DNA from: Gammaproteobacteria bacterium
GTDB taxonomy: Bacteria > Gemmatimonadota > Gemmatimonadetes > Longimicrobiales > Gaopeijiaceae
Direction: 5' to 3'
Length of the DNA: 64,000 nt
NCBI GenBank assembly: GCA_028819075.1
Contig: JAPPMM010000047.1
Span: forward strand, 113,025 to 177,024
Below are positions 43,115 to 52,811 of the stretch, piece by piece (the first letter of the stretch is position 1; every line of letters begins with the position of its first letter). The notes under the pieces were generated by a model. That model was not told where the DNA came from. It made no database searches and saw nothing but the letters and a program-made list of their open reading frames with translations. Made by a program: the position numbers and the translations under genes.

Positions 43115-44449
43115 ATGACGACCCCTCGATCCATCACCCGCCGACTCGCCCTCCTGGCCACCCTCGCCACCGTCGCGTGCACCGGCACCAGCGACGACCC
43201 CGCCCCCGCAGCCTCCGCCGAATCCGAGGAAGAGATGATCGCCCGAGCCAGCGCGATTCACGAGCGCGTGATCACGCTCGACACACACGTTGACATCAAC
43301 ACATCAAACTTCACCGCCGAGCGCAACTACATAATGGACCTCCCGACGCAGGTCACCCTGCCGAAGATGGAGGCGGGCGGGCTGGACGTGGCGTGGTTCG
43401 TCGTCTTCACCGGACAGGGCCCTCTCGACGACGAGGGGTACGCGGCCGCCTACGACAACGCCATGGACAAGTTCAACTCGATCCATCGCCTGGTGGAGGA
43501 ATACGCCCCGGACCGCATCGAGCTGGCGCTGACTTCGGACGACGTGCGCCGCATCGCGGCCTCCGGAGAGCTGGTGGCGATGATCGGCGTCGAAAACGCG
43601 TATTCCCTCGGTCTCGACCTGTCGCACATCGAACAGTTCCATGCACTCGGCACCCGCTACATGTCCCTCGCCCACACCGGTCCGAGCCAGTTATCGGACG
43701 CGCACTCCGGCGAGCAGGACGGCAACTTCCTGCACGGCGGCCTGAGTGAGATCGGACGCGAGGCGATCGCGGAGATGAACCGCCTCGGGATCATGATCGA
43801 TATCTCGCATCCCTCCAAGCCCTCGATCATGCAGACGCTCGAGCTGACCCGCGCACCCGTGATGGCGTCCCATTCGGCGGCCCGCGCGCTCAGCGACGTG
43901 AGTCGAAACCTCGACGATGAGCAACTTCTGGCCGTGGGGGAGAACGGGGGTGTGGTGCAGACCGTCGCGCTTCGTCGCTTCACCAACCGCGATAAGGCCG
44001 AAACGCGCCAGCAGGCCATAGGGGCGCTTGCACGCGAGATGGCCGCAGAGATGGGCGTCGAGCTCATGGACGACGACGAACTCGCCGAGCGTTCGCAGGT
44101 GGAACAGGTCACGTACGCCGAAGCCATGGCCATGGCGCGGCGCCAGGCCACCGAGCGTGTCGACGAGTCCGGAACGGCACCCGACGTCGACGTCTCCGAC
44201 TTCGTCGACCACATCGACTACCTGGTCGACATGATCGGCCTCGAGCACGTCGGCATCAGCTCCGACTTCGACGGGGGCGGCGGCGTGGAGGGCTGGGACG
44301 ACGCCTCCGAGACCTTCAACGTCACCCTGGAACTGGTGCGGCGCGGCTACTCCGAGGAGGAAATCGGGATGCTCTGGAGCGGCAACCTGCTCCGGGTGCT
44401 CGACGAAGTGCAGGCCATCGCGGCGGAGATTCAGGCGGGAGAGGGATGA
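43115..44449 (+). CDS. Membrane dipeptidase (peptidase M19), lipoprotein
   Basis: 444 residues with aaggag upstream of the ATG. Signal ending in TVACTG gives a lipobox Cys. The M19 zinc ligands are visible: LDTHVDIN (His-x-Asp), IGVENAYSLG (bridging Glu), IDISHPS and ASHSAARAL (His), and GISSDFDGGG (Asp). Renal-dipeptidase-type enzymes cleave dipeptides, often with D-residues. The gene stands alone between two operons; it may work with the neighbouring M28 peptidase in peptide turnover. Confidence 0.85.
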   Translation: MTTPRSITRRLALLATLATVACTGTSDDPAPAASAESEEEMIARASAIHERVITLDTHVDINTSNFTAERNYIMDLPTQVTLPKMEAGGLDVAWFVVFTGQGPLDDEGYAAAYDNAMDKFNSIHRLVEEYAPDRIELALTSDDVRRIAASGELVAMIGVENAYSLGLDLSHIEQFHALGTRYMSLAHTGPSQLSDAHSGEQDGNFLHGGLSEIGREAIAEMNRLGIMIDISHPSKPSIMQTLELTRAPVMASHSAARALSDVSRNLDDEQLLAVGENGGVVQTVALRRFTNRDKAETRQQAIGALAREMAAEMGVELMDDDELAERSQVEQVTYAEAMAMARRQATERVDESGTAPDVDVSDFVDHIDYLVDMIGLEHVGISSDFDGGGGVEGWDDASETFNVTLELVRRGYSEEEIGMLWSGNLLRVLDEVQAIAAEIQAGEG

Positions 44450-44512
44450 TCACCACGCGGGCGCGCAGCCTGCCCGGATCTCATGACAGGCGCCAGGAGA
44501 ACCCGGGACCGG

Positions 44513-46246
44513 TTACCGCTCGCTGATTCGCGCGGGCCCCTCGGGCCGCCGGGCCAGACTCCAGCTGGTCTGGTACACCAGCCTCACAACCTTCTCCAGC
44601 TTCTCCCAGTTGATGCGCTCCGGCACGTCGTCGCGCCGGTGATAGTCGGGATGGAGCCCGGTGTGGTAGAAGAGCGCGGGCACGCCTGCCTGCATGAAGG
44701 GCCAGTGGTCGCTCCGGCGCAGCAACTGGATGGGGTGGTTGTCGTAACGGAAGCGCATCTCGAGTCCGACGACCGCGTTCGCCTGCTCGACCTCGGACCT
44801 GAGATCCGCGCTGCGCGTCGTGCCCATGATGTTGATGGCGTTGGCGTTGGACTCGCCAGACTGGACGTCCAGTCCCCGGAAGCGATTGCCGCCGCCCACC
44901 ACCACTTCCTCGTTCCGCCCGATCATGTCCATGTTGAGGACGGCCACGGTCTGCTCCAGGGGATGAAGCGGGTTCTCGACCCAGGCCCAGGCGCCCAGCA
45001 GGCCCCTCTCCTCGAAGTCCCACGCGGCGAGCAGCACCGAGCGCCGGGGACTCTCGCCCCTCTGCGCGGCCTCCTGATAGGCCTCGGCGATCTCGATCAG
45101 CCCCACCGTGCCGGATCCGTCGTCGTCGGCACCGTTGTAGACCACGGCGCCGTCGGTGCCTTCATGGTCGAAGTGCGCGCAGATGATGATCCATTCGTCG
45201 CGCAGCTCCGGGTCGGAGCCCTCGATCAGCCCCACGACGTTGCGCTCGGTGCGCGTCTCCCGGCGCACATCCGCGGAAATGTCGACTCGCACGCCCGGCA
45301 GCATCACGGGCTGGATTCCGCCCGCCGCCTCGGCCGAACGGGAGAGCTCCTCGAGGGTGCGCCCCGTGCCCGAGACCAGATTCTCCGCCAGCGCGGGGGA
45401 GATGCGCAGGGCCGGGATGCTGATGCGGTCGAGGCGGCTCGCGAGCGTGTAGCGGCCGATGCGCCGGGGGGTCGACGGCCAGTAGCCTTCGGCCTGGGCG
45501 CTGAAGTTGACCGGGCCGGGGTGGTTGTGGACGTCGGTGACCAGCAGCACGCCCAGCGCGCCCGCCGCCTCGGCCGCAGCGATCTTGCGGTACGCGGCCG
45601 CGGCTTCGGAGTTCACGAGGCCGTCGAAGGCGCTCCCGGGATCCGATTCGGCGGGTTCGTGGTCGACGATGAGGACGATCCGGCCCGCCACCCCGCGATA
45701 GTCGTCGTGCCCGAGCCCGGGCGCCGAGATGCCGAAGCCGGCGAACACCACTTCCCCTCCGGCGGTGCCGGTGCCGCTTTCGCGCAAGGGGTAGAAGTCC
45801 TGCCCGCGCTCCCGGGAGAGCGTGACCCCGCGGTCGAGCATCACCGTGAGGCGGTTGTCTTCGCCAACCTCCGTCTGCACGACGTTGAAGGAGTGGTAGT
45901 AGGAGCCCCCGTCGCCGACCGGCGTGAGCCCCAGCCGCTCGAAGCGCGACTTGATGAACGCGCTCGCGATCCGGCCCTCGGGGGACCCGGCCAGCCGGCC
46001 GCCCATCTCGTCTCCGGCGAGGAAGGACAGGTCGGCCCTCAGGTCGGACTGCCGGATCGTCTCGATGGCGGGCGCGGCTTCCTGCGCCACCAGTGCGGGA
46101 GAAGACGCCGCAAGGACCAGGCCGGCAAGCGGGCCGAAGGTCAGGATCGGGACAATGGACAGGATCGCCGCAATGGACGGGATCGGGGCGGCCGCGCGAC
46201 GACCGGCGGCGGCGGATCGGAACCGGCGGAGAGTCGTGCTCGGCAT
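44513..46246 (-). CDS. Secreted M28-family zinc aminopeptidase with PA domain
   Basis: 577 residues from ATG 46246; the frame stays open further upstream only as a shadow of the DUF5916 gene. Signal peptide (LAGLVLAASSPALVAQ). A protease-associated insert (GVLLVTDVHNHPGP...) precedes the M28 catalytic part. Zinc ligands can be followed in order: IICAHFDHEG, YNGADDDGSGTVGL, WDFEERGLLGAW, LNMDMIGRNEEV and LFYHTGLHPDYHRRDD. It is downstream of, and on the same strand as, the DUF5916 gene, 29 bases away. Likely a periplasmic or outer-surface aminopeptidase. Confidence 0.85.
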   Translation of the reverse strand: MPSTTLRRFRSAAAGRRAAAPIPSIAAILSIVPILTFGPLAGLVLAASSPALVAQEAAPAIETIRQSDLRADLSFLAGDEMGGRLAGSPEGRIASAFIKSRFERLGLTPVGDGGSYYHSFNVVQTEVGEDNRLTVMLDRGVTLSRERGQDFYPLRESGTGTAGGEVVFAGFGISAPGLGHDDYRGVAGRIVLIVDHEPAESDPGSAFDGLVNSEAAAAYRKIAAAEAAGALGVLLVTDVHNHPGPVNFSAQAEGYWPSTPRRIGRYTLASRLDRISIPALRISPALAENLVSGTGRTLEELSRSAEAAGGIQPVMLPGVRVDISADVRRETRTERNVVGLIEGSDPELRDEWIIICAHFDHEGTDGAVVYNGADDDGSGTVGLIEIAEAYQEAAQRGESPRRSVLLAAWDFEERGLLGAWAWVENPLHPLEQTVAVLNMDMIGRNEEVVVGGGNRFRGLDVQSGESNANAINIMGTTRSADLRSEVEQANAVVGLEMRFRYDNHPIQLLRRSDHWPFMQAGVPALFYHTGLHPDYHRRDDVPERINWEKLEKVVRLVYQTSWSLARRPEGPARISER

Positions 46247-46275
46247 CGGGCGAAGCCTCCCGTTGATGACGCCCC

Positions 46276-48597
46276 CTATCCCCCCAGCACGTTGAACTGC
46301 CGGGTGAACTTGACGATGACGGAACGGGCCAGCGCGCCGCTCTCGACGAAGCGCCCGCCACCGTGGTTCAGCCCCGCCGGGTAGTCGAAGCCCTGCACGT
46401 CGTTGTACACGATGAACAGGCCGGTCCCGGCCGTGTTCAGCCACCCGAAGCGCAGGTTGGCGGACCAGCTGTCCACCTGGTTCGAGTACTGCACCAGCGA
46501 CTGCAGGTAGACGCGCGGGGTGAAGAAGTAGCCGAAGTTCAGCCCCAGCAGCACGGTCTCGAAGTTCCCCTCGGCAAGGCTCACGTCGAAGTAGTTGACG
46601 CGCGCCGATGTGCTGAACGACGCGTTCGGCCTGAACGTGACCGAACCGTCGCCGCCCCACCGGCTGCCGCTCAGGAAGCTGCCGATGTTGACGCTCGACG
46701 ACATCGACAGCCGGGCCGAAGCGTTCGTGTTGAAGACCAGATTGGTCTCCCAGCCCCGGTACGTCCCCTCGGGCACGACCACATCCGTGCCGCGAATCCG
46801 GAACGGCTCGTAGAGCCCCTCCGTGACCAGGTTCATGCCGGTGTTGATCTGCGCCCCCGAGGGCCATTCCCAGTGCGTGTCGACGTGGAGGAAGGCCGAC
46901 TCCTGGAAGCCCCGGTCAACGCCGGTCTTGCGGCTGTGGTAGGTGTTGTACATGACGTGGGGCCGGACTTCGCGGAGCCACGAGGGCCGGATCTTGTACA
47001 TCACGAAAGCCTGGTAGTAGCGATACCCCCGGCGCGGCAGGAACCCCACCTCCGGGTTGAACCCCTCCCCGATCTCGCGGACGTTGGCGTTGATCTCGAG
47101 GTCCCGGCTGGTCCAGCCGGTGGAGAGATCCCAGCCATACTCGCTGCCTGCGGTTCCCGGTCCGTCGGTTCTCGACGCGAAGCTCGAGAAGGTGAGCGCC
47201 TCCCCGATGCCCAGCGCGCCGTCCATCGCCCAGGTGCGGTTGAAGTTGCCTTCAGGTCCGCCCTTGTTGATGAACAGGCCGCCGATCCTGGAACGATTGG
47301 GCAGCTCCCTGGCCAGCCGCGCCACCGAATACCCCTGCGGGTCCTGGAGCCCCTCGGCTCCACCGGTCTCGATGTGCAGCAGCCCCACGTTCAGCCCCGC
47401 GGCCCGGCCGGAGAGCCGCGCGCCCCCCCTGATCGGCACCGGCTGGCCCTCGGCGATGCCGATGGCGCGGCTGAAGAAGAGGTCCGCGCCTCCTCCGCCG
47501 ACGTTGAAAAACCCGGCATTCTCGAGGAAGAACGGGCGCTTCTCCGGGAAGTTGAGACGGAAGCGCGTCAGGTTGAGCTGCTGGTCGTCGACCTCGACCT
47601 GCGCGAAATCGGTGTTGTAGGTCACGTCCAGGGTGAGCCCCTGGGTGACCTGGAACTTGACGTCGCCCCCTACGTTGCCGTCCTGGCCGAAGCCGGTCTC
47701 GGTGGCGCTGGTGTAGTCTCGAGCGGTCGAGCCCAGCACGTAGGGGGTCATGGTCGCCAGGCGCTGGAACGGAGGCCGCAGTCCTTCGAGATCGCCGGCG
47801 TAGTTGAGGCGGTAGAGGTTGAATTCGCGCGGCACCGGGGTCCAGAACGACTCTTCGTTGAGGCGCCGGATGCGCCGGGCCACGTTGAAGCCCCAGGCCT
47901 CCGCGTCGTTCCCGTACCGCAGCGTGTTGAAGGGGATGCGGAACTCGGCATACCAGCCTTCCCCGTCGGTCGTGGTCGCGACGGTCCAGCTGCCGTCCCA
48001 GTTCTTGTTGAAGCCGCCGCCGGAGCCCGACTGGAAGCGCTGGCGGGAGTTGAATCCGAATCCGCCGCCCCCGAAGCGGCCGCCGCCGCGCCCTTCGTTC
48101 GCAACCTGGCCGTCGTACTCGATGCCGGTCGGGGTGGTGCCGAAGATGAAGCCGTTCTGGTCGTCGTTGTACGTGTCCAGCACGAAGACGATGGCATCGC
48201 TCTCGGTCACTTCGAAGTCGCGGATGCGCTCGCCGTAGGTGATGTTTTCGGGCTGGCTGTCGAACGCCCACACGCCGACGTAGAGAGCCTCGGCGTCGAA
48301 CACGACGCGGACCTCGGTGCGCTCACTGGCGGGCTGCCCGTCCATGGGCTCGCGCTGCGTGAAGCCGGTCATGACGGAGGCCTGCTGCCAGGCGGCATCG
48401 TCCAGGCGGCCGTTGACGATGGGCGCCTCGGTAACCTCGGTGGCGGTGGCGATCACCGGCAGCGGGGCCCCCGAGCCCGCGTTGCCATCCGACTGCGCGT
48501 TCTGGGCAAGCAGCGGCCCGGCTGCCAGAAAGGCGGCAACGCCGAGTGGAACCATGATGCCCGCACGGCGCCCTGCTCGTGTGGTTCGAGTGATCAT
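46276..48597 (-). CDS. DUF5916 protein with family 9 carbohydrate-binding-like domain (paralogue 1)
   Basis: 773 residues from ATG 48597, which follows a purine-rich ggggga; the frame opens earlier at 48678 but that would overlap doxX. Signal peptide ends ...LLAQNAQ. N-terminal CBM9-like domain (IVNGRLDDAAWQQASVMTGF, VRVVFDAEALYVGVWAFD), then the DUF5916 region with QVEVDDQQLNLTRFRLNFPE and KRPFFLENAGFFNVGGGG and a barrel ending ...FTRQFNVLGG. Such proteins are abundant in Gemmatimonadota and Bacteroidota, at the outer membrane, without proven function. It shares most of its sequence with the gene at 50401-52698. Confidence 0.82.
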   Translation of the reverse strand: MITRTTRAGRRAGIMVPLGVAAFLAAGPLLAQNAQSDGNAGSGAPLPVIATATEVTEAPIVNGRLDDAAWQQASVMTGFTQREPMDGQPASERTEVRVVFDAEALYVGVWAFDSQPENITYGERIRDFEVTESDAIVFVLDTYNDDQNGFIFGTTPTGIEYDGQVANEGRGGGRFGGGGFGFNSRQRFQSGSGGGFNKNWDGSWTVATTTDGEGWYAEFRIPFNTLRYGNDAEAWGFNVARRIRRLNEESFWTPVPREFNLYRLNYAGDLEGLRPPFQRLATMTPYVLGSTARDYTSATETGFGQDGNVGGDVKFQVTQGLTLDVTYNTDFAQVEVDDQQLNLTRFRLNFPEKRPFFLENAGFFNVGGGGADLFFSRAIGIAEGQPVPIRGGARLSGRAAGLNVGLLHIETGGAEGLQDPQGYSVARLARELPNRSRIGGLFINKGGPEGNFNRTWAMDGALGIGEALTFSSFASRTDGPGTAGSEYGWDLSTGWTSRDLEINANVREIGEGFNPEVGFLPRRGYRYYQAFVMYKIRPSWLREVRPHVMYNTYHSRKTGVDRGFQESAFLHVDTHWEWPSGAQINTGMNLVTEGLYEPFRIRGTDVVVPEGTYRGWETNLVFNTNASARLSMSSSVNIGSFLSGSRWGGDGSVTFRPNASFSTSARVNYFDVSLAEGNFETVLLGLNFGYFFTPRVYLQSLVQYSNQVDSWSANLRFGWLNTAGTGLFIVYNDVQGFDYPAGLNHGGGRFVESGALARSVIVKFTRQFNVLGG

Positions 48598-48643
48598 CCG
48601 TTTCCCCCGGATTCCTGCGATGCCAGTGCCCCTGCCCCTGCCT

Positions 48644-49057
48644 TCAGCCATCCTGCGACCCTCCGCCGCGACCGCCACGCCACGCGTCCAGCGAGTACCT
48701 GCCCGGCCCGTTGGCGAAGAGGAAGAGCCACGTGAAGCAGTAGAACATCGCCAGCTCGCCCTGGTTCATGATGGGCCAGAACCCCTGCGGCAGGTGGGCG
48801 GTAAAGTAGGCCACGGCCATCTCACCCGCGAGAATGAACGCCACCGGGCGGGTGAAGAGCCCCATCGCCAGCAGCAACCCTCCCCCGAACTCAAGGATGC
48901 CGGCGACGCCGAATCGGCTCATCAGCGACTCCACCTGGTTGCCCCCGAGCGCCCCGAACAGCTTCTGGACTCCGTGCTGCATGAACAGCAGCGCCGCTAC
49001 GATCCGGAGGACGTTGAGGGTCAACTCGTTGAATCCGCCGCGATTGGTGCCGCTCAT
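48644..49057 (-). CDS. DoxX-family membrane protein
   Basis: 137 residues with four hydrophobic segments. Family features are VLRIVAALLFMQHGVQKLFG at the N-terminus, then FGVAGILEFGGGLLLAMGLF and ILAGEMAVAYFTAHLPQGF, followed by a last transmembrane segment. DoxX/DoxD-like proteins are found with thiosulfate or redox-stress systems, but most have no known role. It lies between the copper genes and the first DUF5916 gene, all transcribed leftward. Confidence 0.8.
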   Translation of the reverse strand: MSGTNRGGFNELTLNVLRIVAALLFMQHGVQKLFGALGGNQVESLMSRFGVAGILEFGGGLLLAMGLFTRPVAFILAGEMAVAYFTAHLPQGFWPIMNQGELAMFYCFTWLFLFANGPGRYSLDAWRGGRGGGSQDG

Positions 49058-49082
49058 CGTCTCCTCCGCCTTACAGTTGTCA

Positions 49083-50012
49083 TCAGCCCTCGAGTGGCGA
49101 CGTCTGCGCCAGCAACGCCGCGATCAGAATGACCACATGAGCGACGGTCAGCTCCCGGATCGCGTTGCGGCGCAGAGGCCTTGCCCCGCCGACGCCCCAC
49201 AGCTTCGGCGTGAGAACTCTCCAGTTCACGGCCCCCAGGATCATGACGATCACCACAAGCCCGATCTTGGTGAGCAGGATGCGCCCATATCTCGTCGAGA
49301 CCATGGCATCCAGCGATGCAACATGAAGCCAGGACGCCAGCGCGCCCGTCCCGACGAGCAGGGCGCCCGAGATGAGCGCGACTTGGGAAAAGAGCGGCAG
49401 GACCTCGGCAAGCAGGGCGTTTCCCCGACCGGTTTGTCGGCGTTCCCTGAGTTCGGCGATGAGCACGAAGAACAGTCCCCCGATCCAGCTTCCCGCGGCG
49501 AGGACGTGGACGATGTCCGCGGGAATCGAGATCCAGCGCAGGCCCTCCGTGGCCGCCGCGTGTCCGTTGAACGCGGGGAACGCGCACATCAGCCCCGCGA
49601 GCGAGCTTGCCACGATCCAGGCTGCGCGCCGGAACTCCGAACCCCGGCCGTCCGATGCCGCGCAGGCGAAGGCAGCGACCGTCACCAGCGCCCCGATCGC
49701 CATCAATCGCCAGCTCAACCCCCAGTCCGTCGACAGGAGCACCGAAGTGTCTTCCTGCCAGGGCACGAGCGGATCGCGAAAGCCGCGGAGCTGCCGCCAG
49801 AAGAGGAACCCGACACCCGCCACGAGCGCCGTCGAACCCACCAGCCCCACGGTGCGGGCCGCCGCAATGACGGAGTGACGTCGCCGCCCCAGAACCCGGG
49901 GCGCAATGAGCCAGCGGCTGGACGCCGCCCCCCAGGTGGTAATGAGCCCGGCAAAGAACAGCCAGCCGACGAGAGCGTCGGCGATGGGCAGAACCTCGAG
50001 ACCGGCGCCTAT
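49083..50012 (-). CDS. copD: CopD-like copper-resistance membrane protein with non-ATG start
   Basis: 309 residues if translation begins at the ATA overlapping the copC stop (ccATAGgc). No ATG, GTG or TTG exists in frame before TM1, while the first one (GTG at 49850) would remove the first membrane segment, WLFFAGLITTWGAA. The rest has several membrane helices, with HAAATEGLRWISIPADIVHVLAAGSWIGGL holding the His residues of CopD/YcnJ. CopD takes copper across the inner membrane. Translational coupling to copC through an unusual start codon is the likely explanation; CTG at the LPIADAL position is another option. Confidence 0.7.
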   Translation of the reverse strand: MGAGLEVLPIADALVGWLFFAGLITTWGAASSRWLIAPRVLGRRRHSVIAAARTVGLVGSTALVAGVGFLFWRQLRGFRDPLVPWQEDTSVLLSTDWGLSWRLMAIGALVTVAAFACAASDGRGSEFRRAAWIVASSLAGLMCAFPAFNGHAAATEGLRWISIPADIVHVLAAGSWIGGLFFVLIAELRERRQTGRGNALLAEVLPLFSQVALISGALLVGTGALASWLHVASLDAMVSTRYGRILLTKIGLVVIVMILGAVNWRVLTPKLWGVGGARPLRRNAIRELTVAHVVILIAALLAQTSPLEG

Positions 50013-50398
50013 GGAACCTGGACGGTAAAGGGGATTTGTCCGCGCACGACGTGACCGTCCGCGGCCATGGCGCGCCAGGAGATCATGTAGCCGCCTTCTT
50101 CAAGGGTCCGCCCTACCGCCGCGCTGTACACCTTGTCGTCCTCGGAATCGGGGATCGGCGGCCCGGTCTCGACCATGGCATCTCCCGTCATCAGCCGAAT
50201 CAACATGGAGTTGTCCTGGGGTGCCTGCGTGAACCACAGGCGCAACGCCTCGGGCGGCGATACCGTCGCCTCCGCGGCCGGCTCGGACTTGCTGAGCGCG
50301 AAGTGGACCGCGAGGTGATCCAGGGCACCCGTCAGAATGAGCACCAGCAGCAGCGTGCATCCTGCAAGGGACGCAGCGGCGGACCGGCTGAATCTCAT
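50009..50398 (-). CDS. copC: CopC-domain periplasmic copper-binding protein
   Basis: 129 residues. An N-terminal signal/anchor segment (AGCTLLLVLILTGALDHLAV) is followed by the CopC fold: HFALSKSEPAAEATVSPPEA with the N-terminal His, LRLWFTQAPQ and the C-terminal YMISWRAMAADGHVVRGQIP with the DGH copper-site motif. CopC hands copper to CopD, whose gene follows and overlaps. It starts 2 bases before the stop-side neighbour ends, placing it in the DUF5916 operon. Confidence 0.78.
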   Translation of the reverse strand: MRFSRSAAASLAGCTLLLVLILTGALDHLAVHFALSKSEPAAEATVSPPEALRLWFTQAPQDNSMLIRLMTGDAMVETGPPIPDSEDDKVYSAAVGRTLEEGGYMISWRAMAADGHVVRGQIPFTVQVP

Positions 50399-50400
50399 CC

Positions 50401-52698
50401 CTACCCTCCCAGAACGTTGAACTGCCGCGTGAACTTGACGATGAACGACCGGGCCAGCGTCCCGCTCTCGACGAAGCGCCCCGCGCCGTCGTGGTTGAGC
50501 CCGGCCGGATAGTCGAAGCCCTGCACGTCGTTGTAGACGATGAACAGCCCCGTGCCCGCGGTATTGAGCCAGCCGAAGCGCAGGTTGGCTGACCAGCTGT
50601 CGACCTGGTTCGAGTACTGCACCAGCGACTGCAGGTAGATGCGCGGGGTGAAGAAGTAGCCGAAGTTCATCCCCAGCAGCACCGTCTCGAACTTCCCCTC
50701 CGGCAGGCTCACGTCATAGTAGGTGACGCGCCCGGAGGTGCTGAACGACGCATTGGGCCGGAAGGTGACGGAGCCGCTTCCGCCCCAGCGGCTGCCGGTC
50801 AGGAAGCTGCCGAAGTTGATCCGCGACGTGGCCGACAGCCGGGCGGCGGCGTTGCTGTTGAAGACCAGCTGGGATTCCCAGCCGCGGTAGGTCCCCACCG
50901 GGACGGTCACCTCGGTGCCCCGGATTGTGAAGGGCTGGTAGATGCCTTCCGTGACGAGGTTGGCGCCCGTATGGATCTGCGCCCCCGAGGGCCACTCCCA
51001 GTGGGAGTCGACATGCAGCCGGGCCGATTCCTGAAAGCCCGTCTCGACGCCGCTCTTGCGGCTGTGGTAGGTGAAGTAGGAGACGTGCGGCCGGATCTCG
51101 CGAAGCCACGTGGGACGGATCTTGTACATCACGTGGTACTGGTAGTAGCGGTATCCGCGCCGGGGCAGGAAGCCCACTTCCGGGTTGAATCCCTCGCCAA
51201 TCTCGCGGACCTGACCGGTCAGCGAAAAGCTCCGCATGTTCAGGTTTCCGGAAAAGTCCCAGGCGTACTCGTTGGCGCCGGCTTCCGGGCCGTCGGTCCT
51301 CGCCACGAAGCTGCCGAAGGTGACCGCCTCTCCCACGCCCACGGCGGCGTCCACCGCCTGCGTACGGTTGAAGTCGCCCGCGGGGCCGCTCTTGTTGATG
51401 AACAAGCCCCCGACGCGCGAGCGATTGGGCAGCTCCCTGGCGAGGCGGGCGACCGAGTAGCCGTGAGCGTCCGCCCCCAGGTCGCTGACGCCGTCGGCTT
51501 CGATGTGCAGCAGCCCGACGTTCAGGCCCGCGGCCCGGCCCGACAGCCGCGCGCCGCCCTTGATGGGCACCGGTTGGCCCCGGTGGATGCCTATCGCACG
51601 GCTGAAGAACAGGTCCGCGCCCCCGCCCCCCACGTTGAAGAAGCCCGCGTTCTCGAGGAAGAAGGGCCTCTTCTCGGGGAAATTGAGGGCGAAGCGGGTG
51701 AGGTTGAGCTGCTGATCGTCGACCTCGACCTGGGCGAAGTCGGTGTTGTAGGTGAGGTCGAGGGTCAGACCCTGGGTGACCTGGAACTTGACCTCGCCGC
51801 CGACGTTGCCGTCCTGGCCGAAACCGGTCTCGCTGGCGTTGGTGTAGTCGCGGGCGCTGGACCCCAGCACATAAGGGGTGACCGTCGCAAGGCGCTGGAA
51901 GGGAGGACGCAATCCCTCGAGGTCTCCGGCGTAGTTGAGGCGATAGAGGCTGAATTCGCGAGGAACCGGGGTCCAGAAGGACTCCTCGTTCAAACGCCGG
52001 ATGCGGCGGGCGACGTTGAAGCCCCAGTTCTCGACATCGTTGCCGTAGCGCAGCGTGTTGAAGGGGATGCGGAACTCCGCATACCAGCCCTGGTCGTCGG
52101 TCGTGGTGGCGACCGTCCAGCTGCCGTCCCAGTTCTTGTTGAAGCCGCCGCCGGAGCCCGACTGAAAGCGCTGCCGGGTGTTGAAGCCGCCCCCCTGGAA
52201 GCGGCCGCCGCCACGGCCCTCGTTCGCCACCTGCCCGTCGTATTCGATGCCGGTCGGGGTGGTGCCGAAGACGAAGCCGTTCTGGTCGTCGTTGTAGGTG
52301 TCCAGCACGAACACGACGTTGTCGCTCTGGCGCACCTCGTAGTCCCGGATGCGCTCGCCGTAGGTGATGTTGTCGGGCTGGCTGTCGAATGCCCACACAC
52401 CCACGTAGAGGGCTTCCGCATCGAATACGACCCGGACCTCGGTTTGCTCGGTGGCGGGCTGCCCGTCCATGGGCTCGCGCTGGGTGAAGCCGGTCATGAC
52501 CGGGGCCTGCTGCCACACTGCCTCGTCGAGAAAGCCGTCGATGCTCGGGCTTTCCACGACTTCAGTGGCGGTGGCGACCGTCGGAAGAGCCCCTCCTGCC
52601 GCGCCGTTCGCGGGCCCGGATTGCGAGTTCTGGGCGAACAGCGGACCGGCGGCAAGAAAGGCCAGGATACATGCGGTCGGAGCGGGACAGGATTTCAT
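50401..52698 (-). CDS. DUF5916 protein with family 9 carbohydrate-binding-like domain (paralogue 2)
   Basis: 765 residues from ATG 52698, with signal peptide ILAFLAAGPLFAQ. Same layout as the gene at 46276-48597: CBM9-like domain (IDGFLDEAVWQQAPVMTGF), QVEVDDQQLNLTRFALNFPE, KRPFFLENAGFFNVGGGG and C-terminal FTRQFNVLGG. The two are alignable over nearly the full length with long identical stretches, so they arose by duplication, now separated by doxX, copD and copC. A further upstream open frame is a shadow of the MATE-like gene. Function unknown. Confidence 0.82.
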   Translation of the reverse strand: MKSCPAPTACILAFLAAGPLFAQNSQSGPANGAAGGALPTVATATEVVESPSIDGFLDEAVWQQAPVMTGFTQREPMDGQPATEQTEVRVVFDAEALYVGVWAFDSQPDNITYGERIRDYEVRQSDNVVFVLDTYNDDQNGFVFGTTPTGIEYDGQVANEGRGGGRFQGGGFNTRQRFQSGSGGGFNKNWDGSWTVATTTDDQGWYAEFRIPFNTLRYGNDVENWGFNVARRIRRLNEESFWTPVPREFSLYRLNYAGDLEGLRPPFQRLATVTPYVLGSSARDYTNASETGFGQDGNVGGEVKFQVTQGLTLDLTYNTDFAQVEVDDQQLNLTRFALNFPEKRPFFLENAGFFNVGGGGADLFFSRAIGIHRGQPVPIKGGARLSGRAAGLNVGLLHIEADGVSDLGADAHGYSVARLARELPNRSRVGGLFINKSGPAGDFNRTQAVDAAVGVGEAVTFGSFVARTDGPEAGANEYAWDFSGNLNMRSFSLTGQVREIGEGFNPEVGFLPRRGYRYYQYHVMYKIRPTWLREIRPHVSYFTYHSRKSGVETGFQESARLHVDSHWEWPSGAQIHTGANLVTEGIYQPFTIRGTEVTVPVGTYRGWESQLVFNSNAAARLSATSRINFGSFLTGSRWGGSGSVTFRPNASFSTSGRVTYYDVSLPEGKFETVLLGMNFGYFFTPRIYLQSLVQYSNQVDSWSANLRFGWLNTAGTGLFIVYNDVQGFDYPAGLNHDGAGRFVESGTLARSFIVKFTRQFNVLGG

Positions 52699-52811
52699 GA
52701 CGTTCCCTTGCCGAATTGGTGGCTGCGCAGTCCTGTAATTTCGCAGAAACGGCGGGCCTTCGCCAGAGATGGGCGGCGGCGTCTGGGCGCGCCACCCTCT
52801 CGGAGGTGTCG

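Noticed and set aside
46363..48735. Long plus-strand open frame (790 codons) over the first DUF5916 gene
   Set aside because: Antisense shadow; the minus-strand frame has a signal peptide and conserved domains.
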